From NCBI GenBank assembly GCA_001312405.1, contig BBDR01000020.1, positions 1-64,000 of the forward strand: a DNA stretch of 64,000 bases, written 5' to 3'. This document shows, in pieces, positions 41,674-51,547 of this stretch. The notes beneath the pieces are model-generated. The model saw nothing but the letters and a program-made list of their open reading frames with translations. It did no database searches and was not told where the DNA came from. The position numbers and the translations under genes were made by a program. This DNA comes from Clostridium sp. NkU-1 (GTDB lineage Bacteria > Bacillota_A > Clostridia > Lachnospirales > Lachnospiraceae). How positions within the stretch are numbered: position 1 is the stretch's first letter; each line of letters opens with the position of its first letter.

Positions 41674-42808
41674 CTACCTCTTCTGCTGTTCTGACTGCAG
41701 CAGCTGTCTGGCAATATTTTCCAACCTTGATAAAGTTTTCTCAAAAAAATACTTATACGATGAACAGAAATAATTCTGACCAAGATGGCCTGCCTCATCT
41801 ATCTGGCGGTTCCTGCGGCATCCGCCGCGGCATAAGTATGCATACTCGCAGGTTATGCACTCCTTAGGTCTATTCAAAGAAGCCTCTACAAACCCGCTCT
41901 CCAATCCTCTGCTTCCCATCTCCTCAATAGAATCCTCCAGGAAGTTTCCAATTTTATACTCATCCATTACATAGAAATCGCAGGGGTAAACAGAGCCATC
42001 CGCTTCTACTACATGCTGGATGCTGCAGCACCCCTTCATATCACATGCCTCCGGCGGGTATCCCATCAAAAGGCTGATATAATTTTCAAACTGACGAATG
42101 TATGGCTGTTCTCCCTTCATAAGATCCAGATACCAAAGATCAAACAGCTTTACAAGAAACTCTCCATAGACCTCTGGCGTCAGAGAATACTCCCGGCTTC
42201 CCTTTGGCTCTCCAAATGGATCAAGACAAGCGATATACTGCTGATATTTCCAGTTATTTTTCTTATAAAATTCATAAATTCGCGGAATCCGCTCCGCTGT
42301 TCTTCGGTTTACAACCGTAAGGATATTATAATCCACCCCTTTTTTTGTCAAACAATTTAAGGGTCTTCATAATTTCGCCAAAGGAACCTTCACCCGCAGA
42401 ATTCTCCCTATAGGCGTCATGGTATATTTAATCCCATCCAGGGATACACCTACCAGGAAATTATTTGCAGCAAAAAAACTCTGCCCATTCTTCGCCCAGC
42501 TGGTATCCATTGGTCTGAATAGAATTCATAATCTTTATATTGCGTATGTTATGCTTACTCTCAAATTCCAGCAGCTTTTTATAAAAGTCAAGGCCCACCA
42601 AAGTGGGTTCCCCTCCCTGGAAGATAAACTCACACTGCCGCTCACTATAAGCCAGTGTCTTCTTAACGATCTCCTCCAGGGTCTCTAAAGACATAAATCC
42701 GTAATTTTGCCGCTCCCGTTTCTGCATCTCGTCATGATAAAAACAATATTTGCATCTTAAATTACAGCTTCCGGAGGCTGGCTTAATCAGCAACTGTATT
42801 GGTGGCAT
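41674..42808 (-). CDS. Anaerobic sulfatase-maturating enzyme (radical SAM/SPASM; frameshifted)
   Basis: About 375 aa; ATG 42808 (MPPIQLLIKPASGSCNLRCKYCFYHD). The radical-SAM cluster is CNLRCKYCFY; FIFQGGEPTL is the GGEP motif; SPASM Cys motifs near the C-terminus are CCSIQ...YPCDFY and CITCEYAYLCRGGCRRNR. Indels near 42475 (T7) and near 42400 split the frame (SLDGIKYTHDAYRENSAG after repair). Family members turn a Cys or Ser of sulfatases into formylglycine without oxygen. No sulfatase gene is nearby in this window. Confidence 0.85.
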
Positions 42809-43041
42809 ATCTTTATCTCCTTACATAACTTATTTCGTATTCTTTTTCAGCCAGGATAGGGCCTTGTAAGGGCCTCAGCAGAGGCAATCCTTGCTCTTCA
42901 ATGATTTATCTGCGTACCTCCCGATTCTGACGCAGCATGTCTTGCTTCTGTTTGAATACGGTCATATATTTTATCTTTGTCCATATTTCTTTATTATACA
43001 TGACCACATATAGAAAGTGAATCGTTATTTTATTAACGCTT

Positions 43042-43173
43042 TTATGCGCCACGAGTGATCCCATCTGCTGAAAACAGCATTTTCTTCAGACCATCCATGG
43101 TTATATCCTGCGCTTTCCGCATCCCGTTTACTAGCTTGAACTGTTCTGACTGAATCTGCTCTTGGATATTCAT
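43042..43173 (-). CDS. Possible small protein (43 aa)
   Basis: From ATG 43173 the frame reads MNIQEQIQSEQFKLVNGMRK then AQDITMDGLKKMLFSADG. The composition looks protein-like and helical, but the ribosome site is weak (AAGATGG) and no family is recognised. A longer frame to 43299 is less likely. Confidence 0.35.
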   Translation of the reverse strand: MNIQEQIQSEQFKLVNGMRKAQDITMDGLKKMLFSADGITRGA

Positions 43174-43497
43174 TTTCCATCTTTTCATAGTGTCCAGGCA
43201 GCTTTTTTCATTGACCTTCAATTGATTGCCTTTTCTTGCATATATTCTGTATACTCGCATCTTTACAAGTTTTTTTATATTATTAACAGCCAAATTCAAT
43301 AACTTTGTACTTTCTGACTTTCAAAATCTCAGAATTGCTGTATAATCATTAGAGACTCCTTAATGGAACAGATTGTTACTATTCAAACCATTCAGTATTT
43401 ATAGATGACAAAAAGTACAGGAATGTAGGAACTTTATATTGGATTAAAATAGCCTTTGGCTTTTTAATAAAATAATGCACTTGGGAGGGAAAGAAGT

Positions 43498-43980
43498 ATG
43501 AAAATCATATGTAAAACTCTGGCGTATGTGGAATTAGTATTAGGAATCATTGGAAGCATTTTTCTATCGGACACACTTGGTATGAGACTAAATTTCCACA
43601 CTTTAAAATTGGAACGGGACGGAACTGCAACCTTTGCCATCCTTTTCTCAACACTGCTTAGTGTTATAACTCTTTGGGCGATATTATATGCCTTTTCCGA
43701 AATATTGGAAAACCAGGATAAAATATTTAAATTATTGGAACACCCCGGGAAAGCAGAACCAACGATTATTACACCCATTTGCAAGCCTCTTTCCGAGCCT
43801 CCAAAAACCTTGCCGACTCGGCCGCAGGTACAGCCTCAGATTCTCAAGCAAGAATCGGAGAAGGCCAAGGTCAACGATGAGAATTGGAACGTATATGATG
43901 CATGGAAGTGTCCCAATTGCAAAAGGATAAATGACGGCTCTATGGAAACGTGTATATGCGGTATTGCCAGGTCCACATAA
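43498..43980 (+). CDS. Membrane protein with C-terminal zinc ribbon (160 aa)
   Basis: ATG 43498 follows GGGAGGG. One TM helix lies near residues 8-24 (YVELVLGIIGSIFL) and one near 46-68 (FAILFSTLLSVITLWAILYAF). A Pro-rich linker (about 88-115) leads to a C-terminal CPNCKRIN...CICG zinc ribbon. This topology, a small membrane anchor with a cytoplasmic ribbon, is common in Firmicute proteins of unknown role. Single gene, lying upstream of a lipoprotein gene on the same strand. Confidence 0.7.
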   Translation: MKIICKTLAYVELVLGIIGSIFLSDTLGMRLNFHTLKLERDGTATFAILFSTLLSVITLWAILYAFSEILENQDKIFKLLEHPGKAEPTIITPICKPLSEPPKTLPTRPQVQPQILKQESEKAKVNDENWNVYDAWKCPNCKRINDGSMETCICGIARST

Positions 43981-44093
43981 GCAGTAATCTCCCTAAGCAA
44001 AAAAATACAGTACGACCAACGCCGATTGATCTGAAATTAAAATAGACGATGGCATTATAATAAAAATTATAAAAAGAAAAGGAATCAGTAGAT

Positions 44094-44726
44094 ATGAAAA
44101 AAATTAAACTTATTAACAGCATCTATTATTTTCTCCACATTAATTTTATTAACCAGCTGCGGCAAAAATACAGATTCTCCTTCTGCTATATCTGAAACCA
44201 TCAGCACTGAGACTTCAATAAAAGAATCTAATACAAACGCTGAAACAAAAAAACGACTTGGACGCTATTGGAAATGCTGATGTTGAATTAAATATTCCTG
44301 CTAAATTTATTGGAGAACAGACACAGGATGATCTTAATGAATTGTGCAAAGAAAAAAGGTTATAAATCTATTACTTTAAATGACGATGGAAGTGTTACAT
44401 ATATCTTAACTAAGAAACAACATAAAAAGATGATGAATGAACTGAAAGATAACATTAACTCATCAATATCTGAAATGATCGGTTCTGAAGATTTTCCAAA
44501 TTTTACAGATATAACTTATAATGAGAATTTTACTGAATTTGAGATATCCACGAAATCTACTGAATTAAACATGGCGGACCGGTTTTCTATATTAGGCTTT
44601 TACATGTACGGAGGCATGTATAATATATTTAACGGTACAGCCGCTGACAACATTTCAGTAAAGTTCGTCAATGCTGACAGCGGAGAAGAGATTTTAACTG
44701 CAAATTCCAAAGATGCCGGCAAATAA
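44094..44726 (+). CDS. Putative lipoprotein (frameshifted near N-terminus)
   Basis: ATG 44094 after AGGAATC. Repairing indels near 44110-44130, A7 near 44250 and near 44345 gives a signal peptide ending in lipobox LLTSCGK, a Ser/Thr-rich spacer, then VELNIPAKFIGEQTQDDL, GYKSITLNDDGSVTYILTKKQ and a C-terminal domain to DSGEEILTANSKDAGK. About 210 aa, extracytoplasmic, membrane-anchored. Resembles uncharacterised clostridial lipoproteins; ligand unknown. Confidence 0.7.
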
Positions 44727-45110
44727 TTTTTTTGATGTGCTATTAATATTGATGCATTGGGACTGCTGGTGTCACTATGCCTCAAACTGTCATTATTACC
44801 ACAAAATAAATCATCACTTAAAATCTATGCAGCTTGAAATGCAGCATAAATGCCATATTTAGCATATTATACGTATTCGTAAAAATAATTGCCGTATTGT
44901 CTTCAAATGCATTGATAATATTATCGTACAATTTTACATAAATAAAAAAGCCGTAAAGCCCTTTATTTTAAGGCCTTTAACGGCTTTTTAATTTGAAACA
45001 GTTCTTTTATCTCAATCGTATCGACCAGAGTATCACTCCATAATTGGCGGCAATTTAAGATCAAATAAATCTTCAAGCGCATCGCATCGAATATAAAAAT
45101 ATAAAATTGC
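44727..45110. other. Gene-free AT-rich stretch with one terminator-like hairpin
   Basis: No coding frame is convincing. The only clear structure is the hairpin at 44944-44993, which lies between the lipoprotein and the convergent spore hydrolase gene. Confidence 0.5.
44944..44993. repeat. Repeated terminator-type hairpin, copy 1
   Basis: AAAAAGCCGTAAAG...CTTTAACGGCTTTTT arms around CCCTTTATTTTAAGG. A close copy with the same arms and loop order lies at 51675-51724. Confidence 0.7.
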
Positions 45111-46406
45111 TTAGCCATTACCAATCAGCTTTTCTATGTAGTATTGAGTATTAATAACAAACCACATTTGGGCATCGAACCTCATAATGGTCCAAAGAGA
45201 TAAGCCCTGGAGATTATATTCTACTACCAGTCTGGCTCGTGCATCAAAGCTTCTTGCATCTTTAGTCCATACTACATGGAGATTCCCATCACTATCCATA
45301 TAATAGAAGTAGGGTGACTGTGCCACTTCACTAAATTGTATTGGTATACCGTTATCCGCTGCAATTTGTACCGCACTGTTATAAGTTATTACAGTAGCGT
45401 CCGACGCGCCGGGAACATAGGGAAGTGTCCAATCATAACCCAGAGCAGTAACTCCCAGAAAGATTTTTTCAGGGGGAATAATACTAACCCAGTAATCTAA
45501 CATATCTCTTAAGATATTAACGGGAAAAATTGCATTTGGATAGCTGTAAGACCTTGCCCAGTCATATGAAGAAAATATGATTCCATCAACAAATTCAGAT
45601 AATATTGAATAGTCTATTTTTTCAAAACTAATGTTAGAGGTTTCAATATCCGTAGACGGCGTTATGGTAATCAGTATCTTGTAACCTTCTGAGCGGAATA
45701 TCGCAGAGGCTCTTTGCAAATATTCTGCAATGCTGTTTATGGTGTCATAGGTGATGTTTTCGGCATATATGTTAATACCATAAAAGCCTTTCTCTTTCAT
45801 TATGCGAAGAGCATTATCAATAAGGCGATCCTGTACAGAAGGATTATTTAAAATATTATAGGACACTTCACGGCTGACTGTTCCCTCTTCTGTCATAGTA
45901 GAGACGAACATCATGGGTGCAGCACCATAAACTTTAGCCAGATTGACAATTTCAGTGTCGTCGTATCTGAAGATAATTTCTCCTTCACTTGTAGCCCTAT
46001 AATTGAATATAGTCAGATAAGTTAAAAAAGGAAGTGTTTTTATTAATACAGATTTATCTATATAAGAAAAGGCATAACCAATAGTGGTAATTGTTCTTAT
46101 TTTATTTGTTTGATAGCTTATAACTATGGTTTCACCGGCATACAAAAATTCTCTATCGGAAAGATAGGGATTATTTCTTAGTAAATCCAATTGCGTAGTA
46201 CCATGCTGCTCCGCAATACTCTCCAAAGTATCGCCAGGCTGGACGATATAGACTGTTTCCGGTTGAACAATCACAATGGTTTGGCCTATTGCCAGATTGT
46301 CGGGGTTTGTGATTCCGTTTTCCAATATTAATCTGGCAACAGGGATTTTGTAATACTCTGATATGGAATAGATGGTTTCCCCTGGCTGAACAACGTGTAT
46401 GATCAT
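45111..46406 (-). CDS. LysM-GH18 spore cortex/peptidoglycan hydrolase (SleL/YaaH-like)
   Basis: Intact, 431 aa. The start is ATG 46406 (MIIHVVQPGETIYSIS) behind GAGGAAAG. Two LysM repeats occupy residues 3-48 and 53-98 (YIVQPGDTLESIAEQHG). The GH18 barrel follows, with the catalytic-strand sequence GFYGINIYAENI (Glu as acid/base) and FLGVTALGYDWTLPY. There is no signal peptide, as in spore-coat-targeted YaaH/SleL. It probably acts as an N-acetylglucosaminidase on cortex peptidoglycan at germination. Supports a spore-forming host. Confidence 0.9.
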   Translation of the reverse strand: MIIHVVQPGETIYSISEYYKIPVARLILENGITNPDNLAIGQTIVIVQPETVYIVQPGDTLESIAEQHGTTQLDLLRNNPYLSDREFLYAGETIVISYQTNKIRTITTIGYAFSYIDKSVLIKTLPFLTYLTIFNYRATSEGEIIFRYDDTEIVNLAKVYGAAPMMFVSTMTEEGTVSREVSYNILNNPSVQDRLIDNALRIMKEKGFYGINIYAENITYDTINSIAEYLQRASAIFRSEGYKILITITPSTDIETSNISFEKIDYSILSEFVDGIIFSSYDWARSYSYPNAIFPVNILRDMLDYWVSIIPPEKIFLGVTALGYDWTLPYVPGASDATVITYNSAVQIAADNGIPIQFSEVAQSPYFYYMDSDGNLHVVWTKDARSFDARARLVVEYNLQGLSLWTIMRFDAQMWFVINTQYYIEKLIGNG

Positions 46407-46687
46407 GGCTTTCCTCAAATGATCTTATTAATTCTATTATATGCCACTCTTGCTTGTTCATAACATTATAATGCAAATAATTATATGTATCTCAATAATC
46501 TTATGCAATAACATCGCCCGGCAATCCTTGCTCAACAATCTATTTATACATTTAATCACTTAAGCATAACACGTCTCCCATTTCTGGACTACTGGTAATA
46601 TTGATGCTGACATAATATTTCCCTCCACCTAACCTTGATATAAAAGTGTCCAGATATTATTTCTCTGGTTACAATTGAATAATAAAA
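46407..46687. other. Gene-free stretch
   Basis: Short AT-rich gap upstream of the spore hydrolase gene. No frame with a ribosome site and no clear promoter consensus. Confidence 0.4.
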
Positions 46688-46718
46688 GGCACTGGATTAT
46701 TCTCCAATGCCATTTAAC
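46688..46718 (-). terminator. Terminator hairpin
   Basis: The minus strand has GGCATTGGA...TCCAGTGCC followed by TTTTATT, 25 nt past the stop of 46743-47143. Confidence 0.75.
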
Positions 46719-46742
46719 TGATTACAATATTTTTCTCTTTTT

Positions 46743-47143
46743 TTATTCTTCTTTCTTTTCTGGTTCAACTTCAATAATTGGTACTCGGTCCAACTGTTTA
46801 AACAAGTAGGTTTCTCCATCTATCATAATTGTAAACGTCTGCTTTTTCCCATCATACAGTATTTTGGTATTATGAAATTTGGAGCCATTGATATAATGTT
46901 CATTATCTGGTCCTTTTGAATAGGTTCCTTTATCCTTTTCATCATAATTATAGTAATAAAATGTATAGTTATCATTTAAATCAAACGCCATAGACGCAAA
47001 AGGAAGCTTATCACATATGAAGGTGCCTTGTAAAGTTGGGGATTCCTTCACTGAATACATGGATTTCATCCAGCAAAAAAAATGCCAACTATACATATAA
47101 ATAAAAACAAGAAGTCCAACCAATGTTTTTTATGTGTTTTCAT
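46743..47143 (-). CDS. Membrane-anchored small protein (frameshifted in TM helix)
   Basis: With one indel in the T8 run near 47085, the protein starts at ATG 47143 (MKTHKKHWLDFLFLFICIVGIFF), a positive N-terminus and one TM helix. The outer domain reads SPTLQGTFICDKLPFASMAF, DLNDNYTFYYYNYDEKDKG, then a Glu/Lys tail. A GTF-D...NYTFYYYN pattern is seen in many Firmicute anchored beta-sheet proteins of unknown role. About 132 aa. Confidence 0.6.
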
Positions 47144-47376
47144 ATTTAACGCACCCCCACTACTTTTCTATTTTTATGGCAGTACTCAGATCCTAAAATA
47201 TCTAACCAAGAAATATCACCAAATGCAGGTCTTGCCAACCCAATAATATCATTTGTGTTTATTACTTAGGATTTAATAGACAGTTTTTCACCTTTATCCA
47301 CGAAAGTACCCTTCACTTATTTACAGCAACTTAAGAACTTGTTTGTTCTTAGTACCTCTCATTCTTTCATATCTTA

Positions 47377-48466
47377 TCATTGTTCCGGCTCTTCCAAATT
47401 TTTCCTATGCTGATCAACCCGTTCATCCATTGTTGGAAGTCTCCGACTATCGTTTCTATAATAGCTTGTAAAAATAACACTTGCAAACAACAGCGTATTG
47501 ACAACAAGTAATAAAATTACACCATTCCATGTTACGTCTTGATTTTGAAGAACATCCTCCGTATAATTTCCGGTAATAATCGGAATCAAATTATTATTGA
47601 TAAAATGCAAAATAACAACCGTCCATATGTTATCGGTTTTTAAATAGGCCCAACCATAAAATATTCCCAATGTAACACATGTAATTAATTGTCCTGCCAA
47701 GCTTATAATCCCTACGGAAGGAGAGGAATAATAAAAGAAATTAATGGGTAAATGCCACACTCCCCAAGCAATTCCAAGAACAAAAACACCGCGAACCATT
47801 CCAAACCTTTTTTTGCAGTATAGGCTGAAAAAAAGTACCTCCAACCGTACTCCTCTCCAAAAAATGCAATAAATATTAAAAAAAATAGTTTATGGGCAAT
47901 GTCAATAACATCAGCCAAGTAACAGGCTTTTGCATAATTTCTGTCATGGTTTGCATTTGACCACTTAAGATATACATGATAACGGTTCTGCTAAAGTAAA
48001 GAATTAAATACAGCAGAATAATGAGAGCAGCTATTTTCCAACGCCCTCCTCTCAATCCATAGGCAATACGCTTATCTTTTTTCTCAGTAAGCAGTAAAAT
48101 CCATGCTATAACAGAACCAAGTACCATTATAAATTGAGAAATGACATTCCAACTCATTCCAGGCACAATAATGCTTGCCACTGTACAAACCAATAACAGT
48201 AAAGTAAGAATTAAAAAAAACCAATAAAAAAATCTCTTAGGAATCAGCTGATCTTCTTTGTGCGTAATTAAAGCGGCCAGTATTGCTCCCGAAGCAGGGT
48301 AGAACATTTGAGCTGAGGGGAAAACCGATACATCAAGCCCCTTAGTATAGCTAATCCCCATTAAAATCCCTAGTATATAAGGTAATGCAAAGACCACACC
48401 CAGAAAAATAAGCATCTGAGTTTTCTCATAATTTTTTTGTTGTTCCATTTCATTCTCCTTTTTCAT
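47377..48466 (-). CDS. CPBP-family intramembrane protease (frameshifted)
   Basis: About 360 aa, eight or so TM helices. Motif 1 is FFGEEYGWRYFL with the Glu pair, motif 2 is WGVWHLP and motif 3 is LHFINNNLIP. Two homopolymer indels (A7 near 47880, A5-6 near 47830) split the frame around motif 1. The basic C-terminal tail ends EEPEQ. A small HTH-like gene lies just upstream on the same strand. CPBP proteins of this length are typical of the YdiL/CAAX-protease group; substrate unknown. Confidence 0.82.
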
Positions 48467-48497
48467 AACATTTATTTAATTGATTCTCTCATCCTAT

Positions 48498-48656
48498 TTA
48501 CATTTCCCCTCCTTTCTTTAATATCTGTCTCACTGTTTTATTATCCAGACAAAACGCCGCTGCTACTCTCTTAATGTCATTAAATCGTTGGTATTCCTTT
48601 CTAATATCCTCATCAGTAAATATCCAATTCACCGGTTTATTCATATATTTTTCCAT
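48498..48656 (-). CDS. Small helix-turn-helix-like protein (52 aa)
   Basis: ATG 48656 (MEKYMNKPVNWIFTDEDIRKE) follows AGGAGAG. FNDIKRVAAAFCLDNKTVRQILKKG resembles a helix-turn-helix, and the protein is too short for a second domain. It lies 32 nt upstream of the CPBP protease on the same strand and could regulate it. Function inferred only. Confidence 0.5.
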   Translation of the reverse strand: MEKYMNKPVNWIFTDEDIRKEYQRFNDIKRVAAAFCLDNKTVRQILKKGGEM

Positions 48657-48896
48657 AATCTCTCCTATAAAATAATATGCGGCCTTATTTCTATTCCGGT
48701 CAACTGTCCACATCGACAGTAAGCCCTGCCATATACGGTGTCAGGCGCTTTTTCAACTACTAACATATGCTTGCCACGGCTATCTCTTTCCATCAATCCG
48801 CTTATAGCACCTGTTTTATAAATTTGAAAATTTCAATCGTTTTCTCTGTCGCTTCCTGATTCGCCTGCCCCTGCCAAAAAAACCACAAACAAAAGT
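48657..48896 (-). pseudogene. Degraded coding remnant
   Basis: Past the stop of 48897-49058 the minus strand still reads FVCGFFWQGQANQEATEKTI then EIFKFIKQVL to about 48806. This looks like the C-terminus of a larger protein, perhaps flavodoxin-like, that has lost its start. The rest of the stretch holds nothing I can assign. Confidence 0.3.
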
Positions 48897-49058
48897 TCAA
48901 TACACTGCATCATGAGTGGAAGTCCTTACATTACTCTGTGCATAACTATCTGCTTTCACCAGCTTTAATATATATTTTCCCGCCACATCCCAGGTTGTTG
49001 GTGTAGTGGCGGCTGGCTCTCCTTTAATACCCCAATATGCTTTAATATCTAATGGCAT
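48897..49058 (-). CDS. Small protein of a duplicated cassette (53 aa)
   Basis: ATG 49058 (MPLDIKAYWGIKGEPAATTP) follows AAGGGG at 7 nt. The conserved core AGKYILKLVKAD also occurs in the degraded copy at 2147-2375. The tail after VKADSY differs between copies, so the true protein end may be disrupted in both. No known family is recognised. Confidence 0.5.
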   Translation of the reverse strand: MPLDIKAYWGIKGEPAATTPTTWDVAGKYILKLVKADSYAQSNVRTSTHDAVY

Positions 49059-49182
49059 AGTTATACCCCTTTTCAGTCTGCCAATAATTTCTTCCACAGC
49101 ACTCAAGCTTACCGATCACTATTTATTCATCTCTTTTACCCATTATGTTTTCCCCCATTATACTATTTTCCTAATACAAAAG

Positions 49183-49214
49183 CCATCAGATTTTCATATT
49201 CTGATGGCTCTAAT
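49183..49214. terminator. Terminator-like hairpin flanking the duplicated cassette
   Basis: AGCCATCAGA...TCTGATGGCT stem with TTTT on the minus-strand side. A diverged version flanks the other copy near 2337-2371. Confidence 0.65.
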
Positions 49215-49387
49215 AAATATTTCTAGTTTTATTTATATTCTCTATTATTTATTCTTCTCATCATCTCTTAGACACTTTTAATGAATTTGAGATGTCTACG
49301 CTGTTTTCCATTACTGCAATTCGCGATCTCTTATCTATACTAACAACATAATTCAAATTTATAATACACGCCAGATTTCACTAAAAA

Positions 49388-49560
49388 AAAGAAGCGGATA
49401 ATTTCTTTTCAATTTCATTTAATGAGGTATGTATCTGCTTCACAGAATGCTTTTCATATACATAATAGCCTTTTCCTGTCTCGCACAGCTTGTATATAGC
49501 ACACTTTATCTGTTTCAATTATGAAATCCAGGAATTCGTTTACATTATGATGCTCGTTGT
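49388..49560 (-). pseudogene. Frame-broken small gene
   Basis: The minus strand reads VNEFLDFIIETDKVCYIQAV then, after one indel, GYYVYEKHSVKQIHTSLNEI to LSASFF. It is protein-like but has no visible start and is broken once. It may be a small gene damaged by sequence error or a remnant. Confidence 0.35.
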
Positions 49561-49575
49561 ATCAGCTATATATAC

Positions 49576-49737
49576 CTACTTCATATTCCTTTTAATTGAA
49601 TCGGTAAAAGAAGTAACAGAGTCATCATCTGTTATTTCAGCACCATCATTTCTGCCCTTCGTTGCATTTGCCATAGTTATTGCTTCTTCCTCAGAAAAAC
49701 CCAAATCTACCCATGCCTGCACTTCTTCATTCAACAT
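49576..49737 (-). CDS. Small acidic protein with UBA-like helix pattern (53 aa)
   Basis: ATG 49737 (MLNEEVQAWVDLGFSEEEAI) follows GGAGGA at 6 nt, a strong site. VQAWVDLGFSEEEAITMANA resembles the Mxx-GF/Y-xxxxA pattern of UBA-like three-helix domains; the rest is acidic (AEITDDDSVTSFTD). It lies 30 nt downstream of the membrane protein gene at 49767 on the same strand. Role unknown. Confidence 0.5.
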   Translation of the reverse strand: MLNEEVQAWVDLGFSEEEAITMANATKGRNDGAEITDDDSVTSFTDSIKRNMK

Positions 49738-49766
49738 CGTTTCTTCCTCCAATAAAACGTCCTAGA

Positions 49767-50003
49767 TTATCTGTGACTCACAATCATTGCAGCAATATAC
49801 CCCAATCCGAAAATCACTCCAGCAACCAGCCATGATATGGCACACTTAATGATTGTCATCGTCGTCATTGCGGAGGTCAGCACTCCTGCGTCTGATGCCG
49901 AAACACATACCATAATTGGTTTAATCAACAGAGTCCAATATCCAATGTATACTGCTAAAATTATTCCGGTGAAAAATATTGCAATGGACAAATAACCCCT
50001 CAT
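49767..50003 (-). CDS. Small two-helix membrane protein (78 aa)
   Basis: ATG 50003 follows GGGGAGGG. TM1 covers about residues 5-30 (LSIAIFFTGIILAVYIGYW), TM2 about 52-74 (KCAISWLVAGVIFGLGYIAA). The loop is short and polar. It probably forms an operon with 49576-49737. No family recognised. Confidence 0.6.
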   Translation of the reverse strand: MRGYLSIAIFFTGIILAVYIGYWTLLIKPIMVCVSASDAGVLTSAMTTMTIIKCAISWLVAGVIFGLGYIAAMIVSHR

Positions 50004-50346
50004 AAATTCCCCTCCCTGTTTTGCCCCTATTATATATTATTCATATTATGCCCAAAGGTAACATTTTTATAATTTAGCTGCATTTTCACCCTTGTTTTTT
50101 TATAGAGCTCAGTTATCTTTAGGCACTGAGCATCTATACTGCATCCAATAATCTGACGGTTATTTCAAATATACGGGAGTGTAAAATATTTCTGGAGGGT
50201 CTAGTTTTCACCGGTATTTTCCATGTTAGCATTTCATTTTTATTATTTTCTCACGTTCTTACCTCTTTCTTCTGCTTTGGAAAATAATAATTAAACATTT
50301 CTTCCTCATTTATTTAATAGCTTCGCCTTATGATAATAAAAGAAAG
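50004..50346. other. Gene-free stretch
   Basis: AT-rich, with no frame that has a ribosome site and no stable hairpin. It separates the small membrane gene from the methyltransferase. Confidence 0.45.
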
Positions 50347-51129
50347 TTATGGTTTCCTGGCAAGCTGTAAATCTATAGTATCATATATGGTGATGTGACC
50401 ACCTAAATTATCAATAGCTATTTCAATTTCTGAAAAGAACCTTTTTCTCGTATGCTCTTCAATAGCAATATGGTCAGAATAGGTAGCGAGAAGCGATGTA
50501 TATTCTTTTGCCGTAAAGGATCTTGTCCTATGATATAATTTATAACTTATATCAGTAAAACCATATTTCCGAGCTGTATATGCACGCTTTTTCGCTTCAT
50601 CTTCACTGTATTCATCAGCACTTCCAGCGCCAGGCATATATACAGAATATATCTTCTGAAGTGCCTCATGAATGTCTTCTCTACCTTTATCTTTGTATGG
50701 ATGATTAGCAAAGCAAGCAAAGACACCACCGCTTTTTAGGAGTTCAAAAACCTTTGTGTATCCAACTTCTTCCGGTATCCAGTGAAATGCAGATGCAGAA
50801 TAGATTAAATCGCAAGCATCTTCATCATACTCAAAGTCTTCAAATTTTGCTGTTACGGTTGAAAAAGAAGGAAATTCCTTGAATTTTTGACGACATAATT
50901 TTGCTAAATTTTCACCATATTCCACGGCGGTTAGCTTACAGCCTGTTTTTAGAATCGGTAACGACGCTTGTCCTCCCCCAATTCCAACCTCCACAACATT
51001 ACTTGTTTTATCAATTGTAATAAATTTAAAAATATCTTCGTATAACTCTGGAACATACTCAGGACGCATTTTTTCATACTTTTCAGCTTCCGTGTTAAAG
51101 GTCCATTCCAACCCTTTGATTATTGGCAT
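50347..51129 (-). CDS. Class I SAM-dependent methyltransferase
   Basis: Intact, 260 aa. ATG 51129 (MPIIKGLEWTFNTEAEKYEK) follows GGGGGG. Motif I is VVEVGIGGGQASLPI, motif II LTAVEYGENLA, and the post-I region DLIYSASAFHWIPEEVG resembles the trans-aconitate/ubiE-like small-molecule methyltransferases. The N-terminal FNTEAEKYEKMRPEYVPELY is typical of this subgroup. The acceptor is unknown. Confidence 0.85.
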   Translation of the reverse strand: MPIIKGLEWTFNTEAEKYEKMRPEYVPELYEDIFKFITIDKTSNVVEVGIGGGQASLPILKTGCKLTAVEYGENLAKLCRQKFKEFPSFSTVTAKFEDFEYDEDACDLIYSASAFHWIPEEVGYTKVFELLKSGGVFACFANHPYKDKGREDIHEALQKIYSVYMPGAGSADEYSEDEAKKRAYTARKYGFTDISYKLYHRTRSFTAKEYTSLLATYSDHIAIEEHTRKRFFSEIEIAIDNLGGHITIYDTIDLQLARKP

Positions 51130-51327
51130 AAATTTACCCCCCTGTTACATAAATAATCTTCATCAATAGAGTACCATCAAATTTGCCAACTATCAATATT
51201 ATGTTTCCAATGTACGGTAAATTCATTAAATACTAAGGTTTTGTAAATAATCTTAATGATTAGCCTGCTTTCAATATCAATTTTTTATAATATAATTGAA
51301 TCAAACAAATAATCAGGGGGGTGCTAT

Positions 51328-51420
51328 ATGTTTACTTTTATCGCATTGTTTTTTCAAATATTTGAATTTTTAAAAATGTTGTCTATGTTATGGTTTTCTT
51401 ATGCTGCCTCAAATATTTAA
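51328..51420 (+). CDS. Hydrophobic micro-protein 1 (30 aa)
   Basis: ATG 51328 lies 6 nt after CAGGGGGG, a very strong site. The product is almost one membrane helix: MFTFIALFFQIFEFLKML then SMLWFSYAASNI. It has no charged tail. It is the first of two consecutive tiny frames with good ribosome sites, with a TATAAT box near 51286. Size and composition suit a type I toxin, a peptide signal or a membrane regulator. Confidence 0.5.
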   Translation: MFTFIALFFQIFEFLKMLSMLWFSYAASNI

Positions 51421-51460
51421 AGAGTAACTAAAACGCATAAGATGCTAAGGAGGGATAAAA

Positions 51461-51547
51461 GTGTATGGTTTTATTGATTTAATTGTAGATTTGATTGATC
51501 TTTTTCTTGATCTCTGTATTATAAAAAATTTCCGTAAAAAGAAATAG
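51461..51547 (+). CDS. Amphipathic micro-protein 2 (28 aa)
   Basis: GTG 51461 lies 6 nt after AAGGAGGG. The product MYGFIDLIVDLIDLFLDL then CIIKNFRKKK is an Ile/Leu/Asp amphipathic helix with a basic tail. Hydrophobic and Asp residues repeat every three to four positions. It lies 40 nt after micro-protein 1, so the two are probably co-transcribed. It may be a membrane-active peptide or toxin; no family is recognised. Confidence 0.5.
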   Translation: MYGFIDLIVDLIDLFLDLCIIKNFRKKK

